A DNA stretch of 39,865 nucleotides from Phaeodactylibacter sp. (GTDB taxonomy: Bacteria; Bacteroidota; Bacteroidia; Chitinophagales; Saprospiraceae). Below the pieces are notes generated by a model. The model was given only the letters and a program-made list of their open reading frames with translations, did not search any database and was not told the origin of the DNA. The stretch is from the NCBI GenBank assembly GCA_024102975.1, contig JAGFJD010000342.1:1-39865 (forward strand). Direction: 5' to 3'. A program made the translations under genes and the position numbers. This document shows, piece by piece, positions 33,301 through 39,865 of the stretch. Every line of letters begins with the position of its first letter. Within the stretch, counting starts at the first letter, position 1.

Positions 33301-36300
33301 CCAGGACCAGGAGGTGATGCTGTTGCCCGGCAGGAAGGTCGACAGGTCGGTAAAAGATACCGTCTGGCAATTTTCGGCGAACGAAAAGTCGGCCGCCACC
33401 GGCACGCTGACGCTGCGGGTGCGGGTGACGGTGCAGAAGCCGGTGCCGGGCGCCGCTTCCGGCACCTGGGCGGCCACTGCAGCGACGAAGTAACCGGCTT
33501 TGGTGTAGGTATGGACCGGGAAGAGGAGGGAACCGGTATTGATGTTGTTTCCGGGGTCGCCGAAATTCCAGCTCAGCACGGTGACGTTGGCGGTTTTGAA
33601 GGTGTAAAAGTTCACCACATTGCAGTTGGGCGCCTGGTTGATAGCGTTGGTGGACAGGTAGTAGGACTGGGGCGTGCAGCCTCCGGAAGTGGTGCAGTTG
33701 TCCGTCTGTACCACCGTTATCGTATTGGAAGTATTGGTGCAGCCGTTGGCGTCGGTTACCACCACGTGATAAGCAAAAGTACCGTTGATATTCGTATTGG
33801 TATGGATAAAGGTGGCCTGCGTGGGCGGCAGGGCCTGCGGAATGCCGTTGCAGAACCACTGGAAGGTGTAACCGGGATTCGTTTGTGCATACATGGTGAC
33901 GCTGGCGCTGTTGGGCGGCGCAATACACAGTACCGTATTGTTCGGAGTGGAAATATCGGCTACCGGGCCGGAAAGGGCAACGGCTGTGTAGGTGCCTGCT
34001 GCCTGGCAACCGCCGGCATCGGTGGTGTTGACCGTGTACGTACCTCCGCTGGCGATGCTGATGGATGGCGTAGTGGCGCCCGTGCTCCACAGGTAGGAGG
34101 AGAAGCCGCCGCCGGTGCTCAGCGTGGCCGGCACACCAGGGCATAAGACGCCCGTTTGGGTGATCACCGGCACCTGAGGGGCGACCAGCGGAATACTCTT
34201 GCTGGTGGAAAGCGTATTGCCGCACAGCTTTACGGTTAATGACAAAATAGCCATGCCCGGGTCGTTGTTCCACTGCACCTGAATATTGGGCGTGCCCTGC
34301 CCGCTCACTACACTGCCAAGGGTGGCGGGTGTGATGGCCCAGGTGAAGGTAGCGTCCGGGTGCTGGGCCGGCCCTGCTGAATAGCTCTGGGTGCTGTTGG
34401 TGCAGGCCGGCGGCCCGGTGATGGCCAACGGGCCGTTGAGCAGTTTGGGCAGTACGGTGATCGAAATGGGATCGGAAGTACAGAAGGGCGAATTGAGCTG
34501 ATATTGCTGTAATGCCAGGGCGTACGGCCCGCCGGCGTTCCAGGTGACAGACACCGGGTTTCCGGTGGGCGAAGACAGGGTGCCGCCCGTCACCGTCCAG
34601 CTGAAACCCACGCCGCTTTCCGAAGTTTGGGCGAAGTAGGCATACGCCTGCCCCGGGCAGATCACCGTGGGCCCGTCGATGCTGTCGGGCGGCGGCAGTT
34701 CTTCCACCCGCATCCGCACGGAGACGGAATCGTTGCAGTATACTGCAGGGTTGTTGGGTTTGGCGGTGACCGTGTAAATTCCGGGGCCGCTGTCCCAGGT
34801 GACGTTGATGGCGTTTGTCCCCTGCCCGCTGAAAGTGGCAGCAGGGCTTACCGTCCAGGTATAGGAAGCGGATGGGGCGGCGGTGGCGAAGAAGCTGGAC
34901 ACGCTATTGGCGCAGGCCACCGCCGGGCTGGGCCCGGTGACGTCAAATTCCGGTTTGATGGCCACCGTCAGGCTGGCCGTGCCCGAGCAATCGCCCGGCT
35001 CGTGGCCGGGCAGGCCGCCGAGGAAGCTGCTGGAATAGTTCAGGTTGAGCACACCGGGGCCGGGGGCTGTACCCCACTGCACCACTACTGTATTGGTTCC
35101 CTGGCCGGAGAGGATAGCCCCCCCCGAAGCCTGCCAGTCGTAGTACACGCTGGCCCACTTGGGCACGGTGTAAGTGGCCGTGGCGTTCTCACAAACCTCG
35201 ATCAGGCCGTTGATCCCGACGGAGGATGGGACGATGGGCACCTTTACCGAGACAGGCTCGTCGCAGTAGGCCTCGTCGCAACCCGCCACTTCCAGCACCA
35301 CGGTGCCGAACGGCCCGGCGCCCCACTGCACGCAGATGGTGTCGTTGCCCTGGCCGGCAAAGGCGATGGGGGTGCCGTTCTCGTCGAGCACCGTCCAGTT
35401 ATACGTTGCGCAGTTCATGGCGTCGGTCCAGTATTTGGTGCTGTCGTTGGCGCACAGCGTGGAAATCCAGTAGATGCCGGGGCCTTCCAGGGAGTCTACG
35501 GCAACACTGAGGGTAGTGGAATCGGTGCAGCAGCAGAGCGGGTTGCCGAGTTCGTCATAGTTGTTCCGGGTGGCGTATAGGGTGACCGTGTAAGTGCCTG
35601 CCGAGGCATATTGGTGGGTGGGTTCGAACTGGGTGGAGGTATTGCCGTCGCCGAAATCCCAGAAGAAGCTGTTGCCGCCGGTGGAGGTATTGGTGAAGCT
35701 GATGGGGCCATTCAGGCACACGCTGGTGTCCGATGCTGCAAAGGCAGCGGCGGGCCCTTCCAGGATATCCACACAAATTTCGATCACCGTCGTTTCGTTA
35801 TTGCTGCCGGTGATGGCCACCGATATGGCCCCGCTGCCCGGCGCGCCCCAGCTGACGTGGATTTCTGCCGGGTTGGCGCCGGCGGTGAACGTGCCGCCCG
35901 CAACCGACCAGTTGTAAGTGTTTGCGGGGTTATAGCTGACGAAATAGGTGGCATCTGAATTTTCGCAGGCATACGCGCAGCCAGGGCCCATGGGGTTGCC
36001 GCCGCCGGTGGGATCGTCCGCTGATCCTGCGTAGTCCTCCAGGTTGACGACAAAACACTCCGGCTTGGGGCATTTCACGGTGAGGAAAACCAGGCCGATG
36101 CATTCCGGGCCGCTCTGGCAGCCTTCGATGCGGTACTCCAGCACGTGCTCTCCGCAGCAGCCCGGATCATCGCTGAGGGATACCAGCCGGCCGTCTTCCA
36201 GGATGTTGAAGCAGTTGGAGGGCGACGCCATAAAAACGGGCAGGAAAGCGCCCGGGGGCAGGAGGTCGTTGTCGGTGACTTTATACGCTATGTTTTCGCC

Positions 36301-36414
36301 CAGTTCGACACACAAAGTGTCATTCACAGCGACGATATCGCCCGGTTGGGCGGCGGGCTTTCCCAAAAAACAGGCGGACAAACAAAAGATCAAGGCCAAA
36401 CTGAGGGTTCTCAT
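30331..36414 (-). CDS. Giant secreted PKD/PKD-like adhesin-type protein with T9SS domain
   Basis: A 2027-residue surface protein. A signal peptide (MRTLSLALIFCLSACFLGKP, AAQ) is followed by a cadherin-like or Ig-type N-terminal region (GDIVAVNDTLCVELGENIAY). One canonical PKD repeat (FFWDFGDGNTST) comes next, then about six PKD-like (PKD_6-type) repeats with a W-x-V/A core and an (I/V)xVxWG strand (for example SGQGTNTVVVQWG). Three further PKD repeats follow (LSWNFGDPG, WSWSFGDAAT, FWDFGDGATN) with SprB-type units (YLWSTGATTPSIS, YLWNNGATAQLIT, YTWSNGSAGPSIT). The C-terminal quarter has DUF11-like or beta-sandwich units rich in Cys and Pro. It ends with a T9SS sorting domain (IVYENPSDGDFIVEL to VEKVMVQ). 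The start at 36414 gives the signal peptide; the frame is open 63 bp further. Proteins with this plan in gliding Bacteroidota act as adhesins or matrix components. Confidence 0.88.
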   Translation of the reverse strand: MRTLSLALIFCLSACFLGKPAAQPGDIVAVNDTLCVELGENIAYKVTDNDLLPPGAFLPVFMASPSNCFNILEDGRLVSLSDDPGCCGEHVLEYRIEGCQSGPECIGLVFLTVKCPKPECFVVNLEDYAGSADDPTGGGNPMGPGCAYACENSDATYFVSYNPANTYNWSVAGGTFTAGANPAEIHVSWGAPGSGAISVAITGSNNETTVIEICVDILEGPAAAFAASDTSVCLNGPISFTNTSTGGNSFFWDFGDGNTSTQFEPTHQYASAGTYTVTLYATRNNYDELGNPLCCCTDSTTLSVAVDSLEGPGIYWISTLCANDSTKYWTDAMNCATYNWTVLDENGTPIAFAGQGNDTICVQWGAGPFGTVVLEVAGCDEAYCDEPVSVKVPIVPSSVGINGLIEVCENATATYTVPKWASVYYDWQASGGAILSGQGTNTVVVQWGTAPGPGVLNLNYSSSFLGGLPGHEPGDCSGTASLTVAIKPEFDVTGPSPAVACANSVSSFFATAAPSASYTWTVSPAATFSGQGTNAINVTWDSGPGIYTVTAKPNNPAVYCNDSVSVRMRVEELPPPDSIDGPTVICPGQAYAYFAQTSESGVGFSWTVTGGTLSSPTGNPVSVTWNAGGPYALALQQYQLNSPFCTSDPISITVLPKLLNGPLAITGPPACTNSTQSYSAGPAQHPDATFTWAITPATLGSVVSGQGTPNIQVQWNNDPGMAILSLTVKLCGNTLSTSKSIPLVAPQVPVITQTGVLCPGVPATLSTGGGFSSYLWSTGATTPSISIASGGTYTVNTTDAGGCQAAGTYTAVALSGPVADISTPNNTVLCIAPPNSASVTMYAQTNPGYTFQWFCNGIPQALPPTQATFIHTNTNINGTFAYHVVVTDANGCTNTSNTITVVQTDNCTTSGGCTPQSYYLSTNAINQAPNCNVVNFYTFKTANVTVLSWNFGDPGNNINTGSLLFPVHTYTKAGYFVAAVAAQVPEAAPGTGFCTVTRTRSVSVPVAADFSFAENCQTVSFTDLSTFLPGNSITSWSWSFGDAATSTSQNPSHTYSSPGTYSVTLTVTIAGGCQATLTKAVSVAGPPSPGIAAAPSPACVGQPVNFSGAGAGIIQWFWDFGDGATNGSQNPSHTYLSPGTYTVSLTGGDAQGCANTTVQPIVVHPAPPGDTIAYTPSLTICEGETVNLIAPAGSGYTYLWNNGATAQLITVSAAGEYSVIVTDANGCTLVPDPVTVVVYPAPDAFIAGSPVICDQGCTTLSAPAGFGYTYQWLDDGGLPIPFQTGQQLVVCDGGLLPAYSVAVADANGCLATSAPFSVTVEVSPGFTVSVMPDSCEGSPSILAVNPVQPNVAYTWSNGSAGPSITVLQAGTYTVAGTDTLTGCRGSASADIYPLPGLCIVPTGCYETCNPDTLCGPEGLAAYQWNFNGTPIAGADGQCLVVSQSGAYSLTGTTGFGCTLTSDTLILEVLECDCASLAVSATPAGDSCCWNLSYDNTYSAGLLGLMIHSPDTDLNFDLSGLDPALGVQTIGTHWIGLVNSQPNMPLPGGQLDSFLAFCMTNVQSSPQQVIFDWYDPELNIVCSDTLAFNCPVEPDCLYMPADTIYCENGEVAYELTICNPADGAFDVGFVQVQPAGPAGILASPPAIDVTGNPIQPGECRTFRLLLSGPGIAGQDFCFNLIAHEDDPLLVPDALCCSLDTLYCVPIPDCEPCDDIGVESLTPAGDCCFDITLFNNYQSGFFDGISLCMLSPGTDMTIDNPFGSGWVTADYSPAIIELVPSGGYLSTGAFQLPEICIQTSQAPGQLLEVKWMQNGKVVCRDTITLFCEPDCGYLFEEEVVCDADGNWVYGAMLKNTSAYTMGEAHIAVSSPAGMGNYDQVLSLGTLAPGGTFPISLLLGPPALPGDTVCFTVTLHELGPDSLHTNCCNFTHCFILPDCADPIPPGRLNPPIVYENPSDGDFIVELDSRLSGEARFYLFDMHRKAVMAWRMNYKGGSNLVPVDIRSAPKGLYVLIIEAGGARWVEKVMVQ

Positions 36415-36847
36415 ATCCTGGTGGTTTATGGAGCTTTCCCGGAAAGCGTACTGCAACTGCAAGACATGCAAATGCACTGCCTTCTCCAGAACAAGCTTAA
36501 ATGGATTTAAAAGTAAAATACTCCGCAGGCAAGCTGTTTGCGGATGAAACCGGCCGGAGCCGGATCAGATATGAGAATAGTACGAAATGGGACTGTAAAT
36601 ATACGATAATTTATTGAATGCGCAATGGGCAGATACGGCTATCCGTCTGACGTTGGACAGGTTGACTGTTGTTTGTTGCTCGTTGCTCCGGAATCACACG
36701 CCCTTGCAACTTATAGGCTGCCGGTGTTGTCAAGCCTTAGGCGGGTAGCCGCAGATACAGCTGAAAATAAAGTTATAATCAGCTGTATCCCATTTTTTTT
36801 ATGCGCTTGCAGCTGTTTTTAGAACTGCTATGCCAGCAAATAACGGA
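36415..36847. other. Intergenic region between giant gene and ATPase
   Basis: Contains the promoter region of the giant gene (AT-rich, 36480-36620), a TTG micro-repeat at 36652-36690 and the hairpin described next. An open frame of 65 codons near 36625 has no protein-like features. No gene supported. Confidence 0.5.
36754..36800 (+). terminator. Orphan terminator-like hairpin
   Basis: Perfect 11-bp arms GATACAGCTGA (36754-36764) and TCAGCTGTATC (36779-36789) enclose an AT-only-looking 14-base loop. CCA and eight T residues follow (36793-36800). It points along the plus strand, where no gene precedes it. It could end an unseen RNA or be an inserted palindrome. Confidence 0.5.
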
Positions 36848-38020
36848 TCAAATTATCTTCAGCAAATCCTCCATAGTTTTTGACGGAGACAGGTTGGCCA
36901 GGAAATCTTCGCAGGGTAAACACAGAACGTCATTTTTCATTAGCCTTTCTGCTCCCCGATAGAGGAGGATGCGCCGGCTGACGGGATAATCCTTGCCAAA
37001 TTCATTCAAGCCCCTAAGGTCTGCCTGCCGGATTCTATTGCCATCCTTAACCTCGATGGCATAAAGGCCGGCTTCGCCGTATAAAATAAAATCCACTTCT
37101 ACCCCCCTCTGAGAACGCCAGAAGGAAAGCGTGAAACGGCCGGGGGAATAAGCCAACCACGCGCGGAGATGTTGCGCCACCAAGCCCTCCAAAGCCGCGC
37201 CTCCAATCTCCTCGGGCTTGTCCAGCGGTCCTCTGGGGCGCAAAGCTTGAAATACTCCTGCGTCAAAGAAATAGAACTTCGGATGGGAGGACATGGCTCT
37301 CGATGCCCTTTTAGTAAATACAGGAAGGCGAAAAGCAAGCAGGATATCCTCCAGTATCTGGATGTAGTTGTCCACTGTTTTTCTTCCCACGCTACAATCC
37401 CGGGCTACATTGCTCACATTAAGGACGGCCGCATGCGATAAACTTATAGCCTCCAGAAAACGGGAAAAATCGCCGATATTCCTGGCCAGGGATTCCTGAA
37501 ATACCTCCTGCTGAATGTACAGGGAAACGTAAGCATCAAGGGTGGCATTTTTATCTGCAGACTGGTAAACGACCGGCAATAAGCCAAACTGGACGGCCTC
37601 GCCAAGAGCGGGTGAACCAGGCAGCTCGGAAAGCATAAACGGGTGCATCGTTTTGCGGATAGCCCGGCCTCCCAACAGGTCGACCCCTGCAGATTTGAGC
37701 TTCCGGGCACTTGACCCGGTGAGGATAAACCGGTGGCCTTCTTTTTTTTCGATGATGCTGTGAACCAAAGGCAGCAATTCGGGCACTCTTTGGATTTCGT
37801 CAATCACCACATCTTTTTTCTGAGGATTGCCTTTGATAAGTTCCTCCAACCGCTCCGGATAAGCTTTATATTGGCGGTAGTTTTCCGGTTTCAGAAGGTC
37901 CAGCCACAATGCGTCTGGCAGGTGGTTTTGCAGGAAAGTGGATTTTCCTGTCCCCCTTGGACCAAATAAGAAGCAATTTTGTTCTGGAAGATTTTGAAAT
38001 CTTGGAATGTATAATTCCAT
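36848..38020 (-). CDS. AAA_14/DUF4143 ATPase
   Basis: A 390-residue member of the AAA_14-DUF4143 family. Walker A GPRGTGKST (20-28) and Walker B VVIDEIQ (Asp74, Glu75) are followed by sensor-like RFILTGSSARKLKS and FMLSEL. The C-terminal DUF4143 part is a PD-(D/E)XK-like nuclease-fold region with VEVDFILYGEAGLYAIEVKDG (E-x-D...E-x-K). The family is very common in Bacteroidota and some archaea as scattered single genes and is suspected to act on DNA or in defence, but no activity is settled. The frame extends to 38620, but that part is antisense of the creatininase gene. The ATG at 38020 begins MELYIPRFQNLPEQNCFLFG, the normal family start. The leader may be only a few bases long. Confidence 0.9.
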   Translation of the reverse strand: MELYIPRFQNLPEQNCFLFGPRGTGKSTFLQNHLPDALWLDLLKPENYRQYKAYPERLEELIKGNPQKKDVVIDEIQRVPELLPLVHSIIEKKEGHRFILTGSSARKLKSAGVDLLGGRAIRKTMHPFMLSELPGSPALGEAVQFGLLPVVYQSADKNATLDAYVSLYIQQEVFQESLARNIGDFSRFLEAISLSHAAVLNVSNVARDCSVGRKTVDNYIQILEDILLAFRLPVFTKRASRAMSSHPKFYFFDAGVFQALRPRGPLDKPEEIGGAALEGLVAQHLRAWLAYSPGRFTLSFWRSQRGVEVDFILYGEAGLYAIEVKDGNRIRQADLRGLNEFGKDYPVSRRILLYRGAERLMKNDVLCLPCEDFLANLSPSKTMEDLLKII

Positions 38021-38028
38021 TTTTGTAT

Positions 38029-38036
38029 CAAAAATA
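38029..38036 (-). promoter_or_regulatory. -7 box TATTTTTG of the ATPase gene
   Basis: On the minus strand TATTTTTG fits TAnnTTTG and ends 8 bp before the ATG. The transcript would start within a few bases of the start codon (near-leaderless). A TTTG lies about 13 bp upstream, closer than the usual 19-22, so the -33 assignment is weak. Confidence 0.4.
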
Positions 38037-38101
38037 ATACTTTTAATTCCAAAATTGTAACTTTTTTTAATTATTTTCCGCCATTCCAAAACAATATAAC
38101 C

Positions 38102-38869
38102 ATGCCAGCCCACCCCTACCTGCTCGCCGAAACAAACTGGAAAACCGTCAAGGCCACCGACTACCAACTGGCCGTCCTGCCCTGGGGCGCCACCGAGGCG
38201 CACAACTACCACCTGCCCTACGCGACCGACAATTTTGAGTCGCAGTACGTGGCGGCGGAGGCGGCCCGCAAAGCCTGGGAGCAGGGCGCCAAAGCTATCG
38301 TCCTGCCCGGCATCCCCTTTGGCGTCAACACTGGCCAGCTGGACGTCCGGCTGTGCATCAACATGAACCCGAGCACCCAGTACGCCATCATCAAGGACGT
38401 GACCGACGTGCTGCTCCGCCACGGCATCCGCAAGCTGGTGATCCTCAACGCCCACGGCGGCAACAACTTCAAGACGATGATCCGGGAGCTGGCCATCGAC
38501 TATCCGGACATGTTCGCCTGCAGCGTCGACTTCTGGCGGGTAGGAGACGCTAAAAAATACTTCGACGAGCCGGGCGACCACGCCGGCGAGCTGGAGACCA
38601 GCATCATCCTGCACCTCCACCCGGAACTGGTGCTACCCCTGGAAGAAGCTGGCCCGGGTAAAGGAAAGAACTACCGCTTCAAAGCCTTCAGAGAAGGCTG
38701 GGCCACCTCCCAGCGACACTGGACGAAGGTGACGGCCGATACCGGGGTGGGCAACCCCGCCCGGGCCACAGCGGAAAAGGGACAGGCATACCTGGAGATG
38801 GTGACGGACGAGATCGGCTCCTTCCTGGCGGAACTGGCGGGGACGGAAGTGGAAGACATGTACGGGTAG
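38102..38869 (+). CDS. Creatininase-family amidohydrolase
   Basis: A 255-residue enzyme of the creatininase/MftE-like family of binuclear-metal amidohydrolases. Metal-binding residues are seen in LPWGATEAHNYHLPYATDNF (Glu32, His34, Asp43), in the HGG of ILNAHGGNN (His118) and in DHAGELETS. These enzymes open cyclic amides (creatinine) or cleave small amides; substrates of most Bacteroidota members are unknown. Length is typical. It is divergent from the ATPase with about 80 bp between starts, an AT-rich promoter gap. The AraC-type remnant follows 34 bp downstream. Confidence 0.9.
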   Translation: MPAHPYLLAETNWKTVKATDYQLAVLPWGATEAHNYHLPYATDNFESQYVAAEAARKAWEQGAKAIVLPGIPFGVNTGQLDVRLCINMNPSTQYAIIKDVTDVLLRHGIRKLVILNAHGGNNFKTMIRELAIDYPDMFACSVDFWRVGDAKKYFDEPGDHAGELETSIILHLHPELVLPLEEAGPGKGKNYRFKAFREGWATSQRHWTKVTADTGVGNPARATAEKGQAYLEMVTDEIGSFLAELAGTEVEDMYG

Positions 38870-38903
38870 CGGCAGGATGGGCAGGATTCGCGGCATAACC
38901 CAG

Positions 38904-39091
38904 ATGGGAAAACACATGGGGATGAGCGGCCGCACTCTGGCGAGAAGGCTGTCGGAAAGGAGGCTCACCTTCAGGGAACTGGTGAAGCAAACCCAGGAAA
39001 AATATCAAAAGACCTGCTCCGGAATTCCTCCGATACCGTGAGCGAAATCGCCTTTCAAACCGGCTTCTCGGAGCAGAGCGCCTTCAGTTAG
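38904..39091 (+). pseudogene. AraC-family HTH domain, frameshifted remnant
   Basis: Two adjacent frames rebuild an AraC DNA-binding domain. Frame 1 reads MGKHMGMSGRTLARRLSERR and LTFRELVKQ (first HTH). After a shift near 38988-39000 the next frame reads ISKDLLRNSSDTVSEIAFQT and GFSEQSAFS, then TAG at 39089 (second HTH, cut before the usual RxFKRWxG). No ligand-binding domain exists, because the sequence upstream is the creatininase stop. Too short and broken to be functional. It may once have regulated the neighbouring amidohydrolase. Confidence 0.7.
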
Positions 39092-39358
39092 AGATTTGTA
39101 AATCTACCTTATACAATTACCTTCGGCATAGAAGGGTAATGGTAAAAGGGAAAAAGGGATAGAACTTTTACACGCCCCGGCAAATGTCCAGCGGTGTGTG
39201 TCAGATTATTTAGTGTCTGACCGAAAACGCCAGGCTGCCAGCTGCCTGTCAGGCCTAATTTTACATGCCCATCGAAAAGTATGGCATTCGGGGCCATATT
39301 CCATCGAAACGTTGGTTTTTTTGCACCCTGCACAAAAGCACGTAATTTTCCAGCTGGT

Positions 39359-39730
39359 TTAAATTTCATAGCGAATAAACTGCAGGTCAGAAATTCGGTC
39401 AAAATCTTTATCCGCTGAGATCAAGGGAAGGTTCATGTATATCGAAGTGGCAGCTATGATGGCATCCGGAAGCTTCAGTTTATACTTTTGTTTCAAGTCG
39501 ATGGTAATTCTCTTAATTGCCTGATTGAGGTCAACTATAATGCAGTTATTCAAAAGTTCTTCTATAATCGAACGATCCTCTTCTTTTATATCCTGAAATC
39601 CAAGTAATTCCAATTCTGTGACGAACGATACATGAACATCTCGTCCGTTCAAAAGCTCAGCAATAGTAGTGTCGCCATTCAATAGATACAATGCTATGTT
39701 GGTATCAATTAGTAAGCTACTCCCACTCAT
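39359..39730 (-). CDS. vapC: VapC-type PIN-domain toxin
   Basis: A 123-residue PIN-domain ribonuclease. The conserved acidic residues of the active site are present: Asp9 in LLIDTN, Glu39 in VTELELL, Asp89 in LKLPDAIIAATS and Asp107/Asp109 in SADKDF. VapC toxins cleave tRNA or rRNA and are held inactive by a partner antitoxin. Its ATG lies inside the end of the upstream antitoxin frame (14-bp overlap), the standard arrangement for such pairs. The local sequence is distinctly AT-rich compared with the genes to the left, suggesting acquisition by transfer. The 267-bp gap between the AraC remnant and this stop (39092-39358) shows no gene; a 97-codon frame there overlaps the toxin end and is not credible. 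Confidence 0.93.
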   Translation of the reverse strand: MSGSSLLIDTNIALYLLNGDTTIAELLNGRDVHVSFVTELELLGFQDIKEEDRSIIEELLNNCIIVDLNQAIKRITIDLKQKYKLKLPDAIIAATSIYMNLPLISADKDFDRISDLQFIRYEI

Positions 39731-39865
39731 CTCTCATTGCTTTTTGGATGGCCAAAGGCAACAAATGCAAATTCAGTACACCACAGTACCTATGTGCATT
39801 AAACTTACTTTTCTTTGGCAACGCATCCAAAAGCTTATCTATGCTTGCTTTATCACTTGCTCGCT
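39717..39865 (-). CDS. Antitoxin partner of VapC, C-terminal part only
   Basis: The last 48 codons of a frame entering from the right edge, ending SKFNAHRYCGVLNLHLLPLA then IQKAMRDEWE and TAG. The IQKxxRDEWE ending is familiar from antitoxins paired with PIN toxins in Bacteroidota, in which the C-terminal tail wraps the toxin. The DNA-binding N-terminus lies outside the window. It overlaps vapC by 14 bp. Confidence 0.75.
   Translation of the reverse strand, partial: RASDKASIDKLLDALPKKSKFNAHRYCGVLNLHLLPLAIQKAMRDEWE

Noticed and set aside
38021..38620. Upstream extension of the AAA ATPase frame
   Set aside because: It is antisense to the creatininase gene, and the family N-terminus begins at 38020.
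39109..39402. 97-codon minus-strand frame between the AraC remnant and VapC
   Set aside because: It overlaps the VapC C-terminus in another frame and has low-complexity, unprotein-like composition.

Overview
The window looks like chromosomal DNA of a GC-rich (my estimate, high fifties percent) Bacteroidota bacterium, most likely a Saprospiria/Lewinella-type organism. The evidence is three proteins ending in type IX secretion (T9SS) sorting domains, two giant PKD-repeat surface proteins, a LytS/LytTR two-component pair, UbiD and L3HYPDH forms typical of the phylum, and promoters with the Bacteroidota -7 box TAnnTTTG. No rRNA, tRNA or intact CRISPR array was found. The taxon is inferred from gene content, not from a marker gene.

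Layout. (1) 0.4-6.4 kb, all minus strand: an unknown protein, a T9SS-secreted PHB-depolymerase-type esterase, a Uma2 (DUF820) protein, a trans-3-hydroxy-L-proline dehydratase and a UbiD decarboxylase whose start codon abuts a (TG)n microsatellite. (2) 6.6-9.1 kb: a wrecked, partly AT-rich defence island. Minus strand: a short tail of an unidentified cas-like gene, a frameshifted cas5, a probable cas3 3' end, then an open 330-codon ORF that joins a complete REP-associated tyrosine transposase (RAYT, HUH family) to the C-terminal half of Cas4. A broken WYL regulator faces them on the plus strand, followed by a cluster of hairpin-forming palindromes. (3) 9.3-14.5 kb: a 1733-aa secreted protein with FG-GAP/ASPIC repeats and 15 cysteine-rich PKD repeats. 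(4) 14.8-19.7 kb: HtpX protease, a HOGA-like aldolase, an SPFH lipoprotein, a 162-bp MITE and a TPR protein. (5) 19.8-22.7 kb: two abutting 53-bp palindromes, the LytTR regulator and its histidine kinase, and a small secreted helical protein. (6) 22.8-29.7 kb: a DUF2306 remnant, a VWA membrane protein, a conserved secreted protein with a GAT-like motif, a GPH-type MFS transporter and a DegP/HtrA protease. (7) 29.7-30.3 kb: an AT-rich intergenic stretch with two promoters, a CRP-like dyad and a strong terminator, best read as an unannotated non-coding RNA gene. (8) 30.3-36.4 kb: a second giant T9SS surface protein (2027 aa). (9) 36.8-39.9 kb: an AAA/DUF4143 ATPase, a creatininase-family amidohydrolase, an AraC-type HTH remnant, and a VapC toxin with the end of its antitoxin running off the window.

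Working together: the esterase and giant PKD proteins are cargo of the same T9SS, whose machinery is not in this window. L3HYPDH and the HOGA-like aldolase both belong to hydroxyproline catabolism but lie about 12 kb apart, so a functional link is only a suggestion. Most promising for novelty are the RAYT-Cas4 chimera in its collapsed cas cassette, and the non-coding RNA locus with a CRP-like site at about -42.
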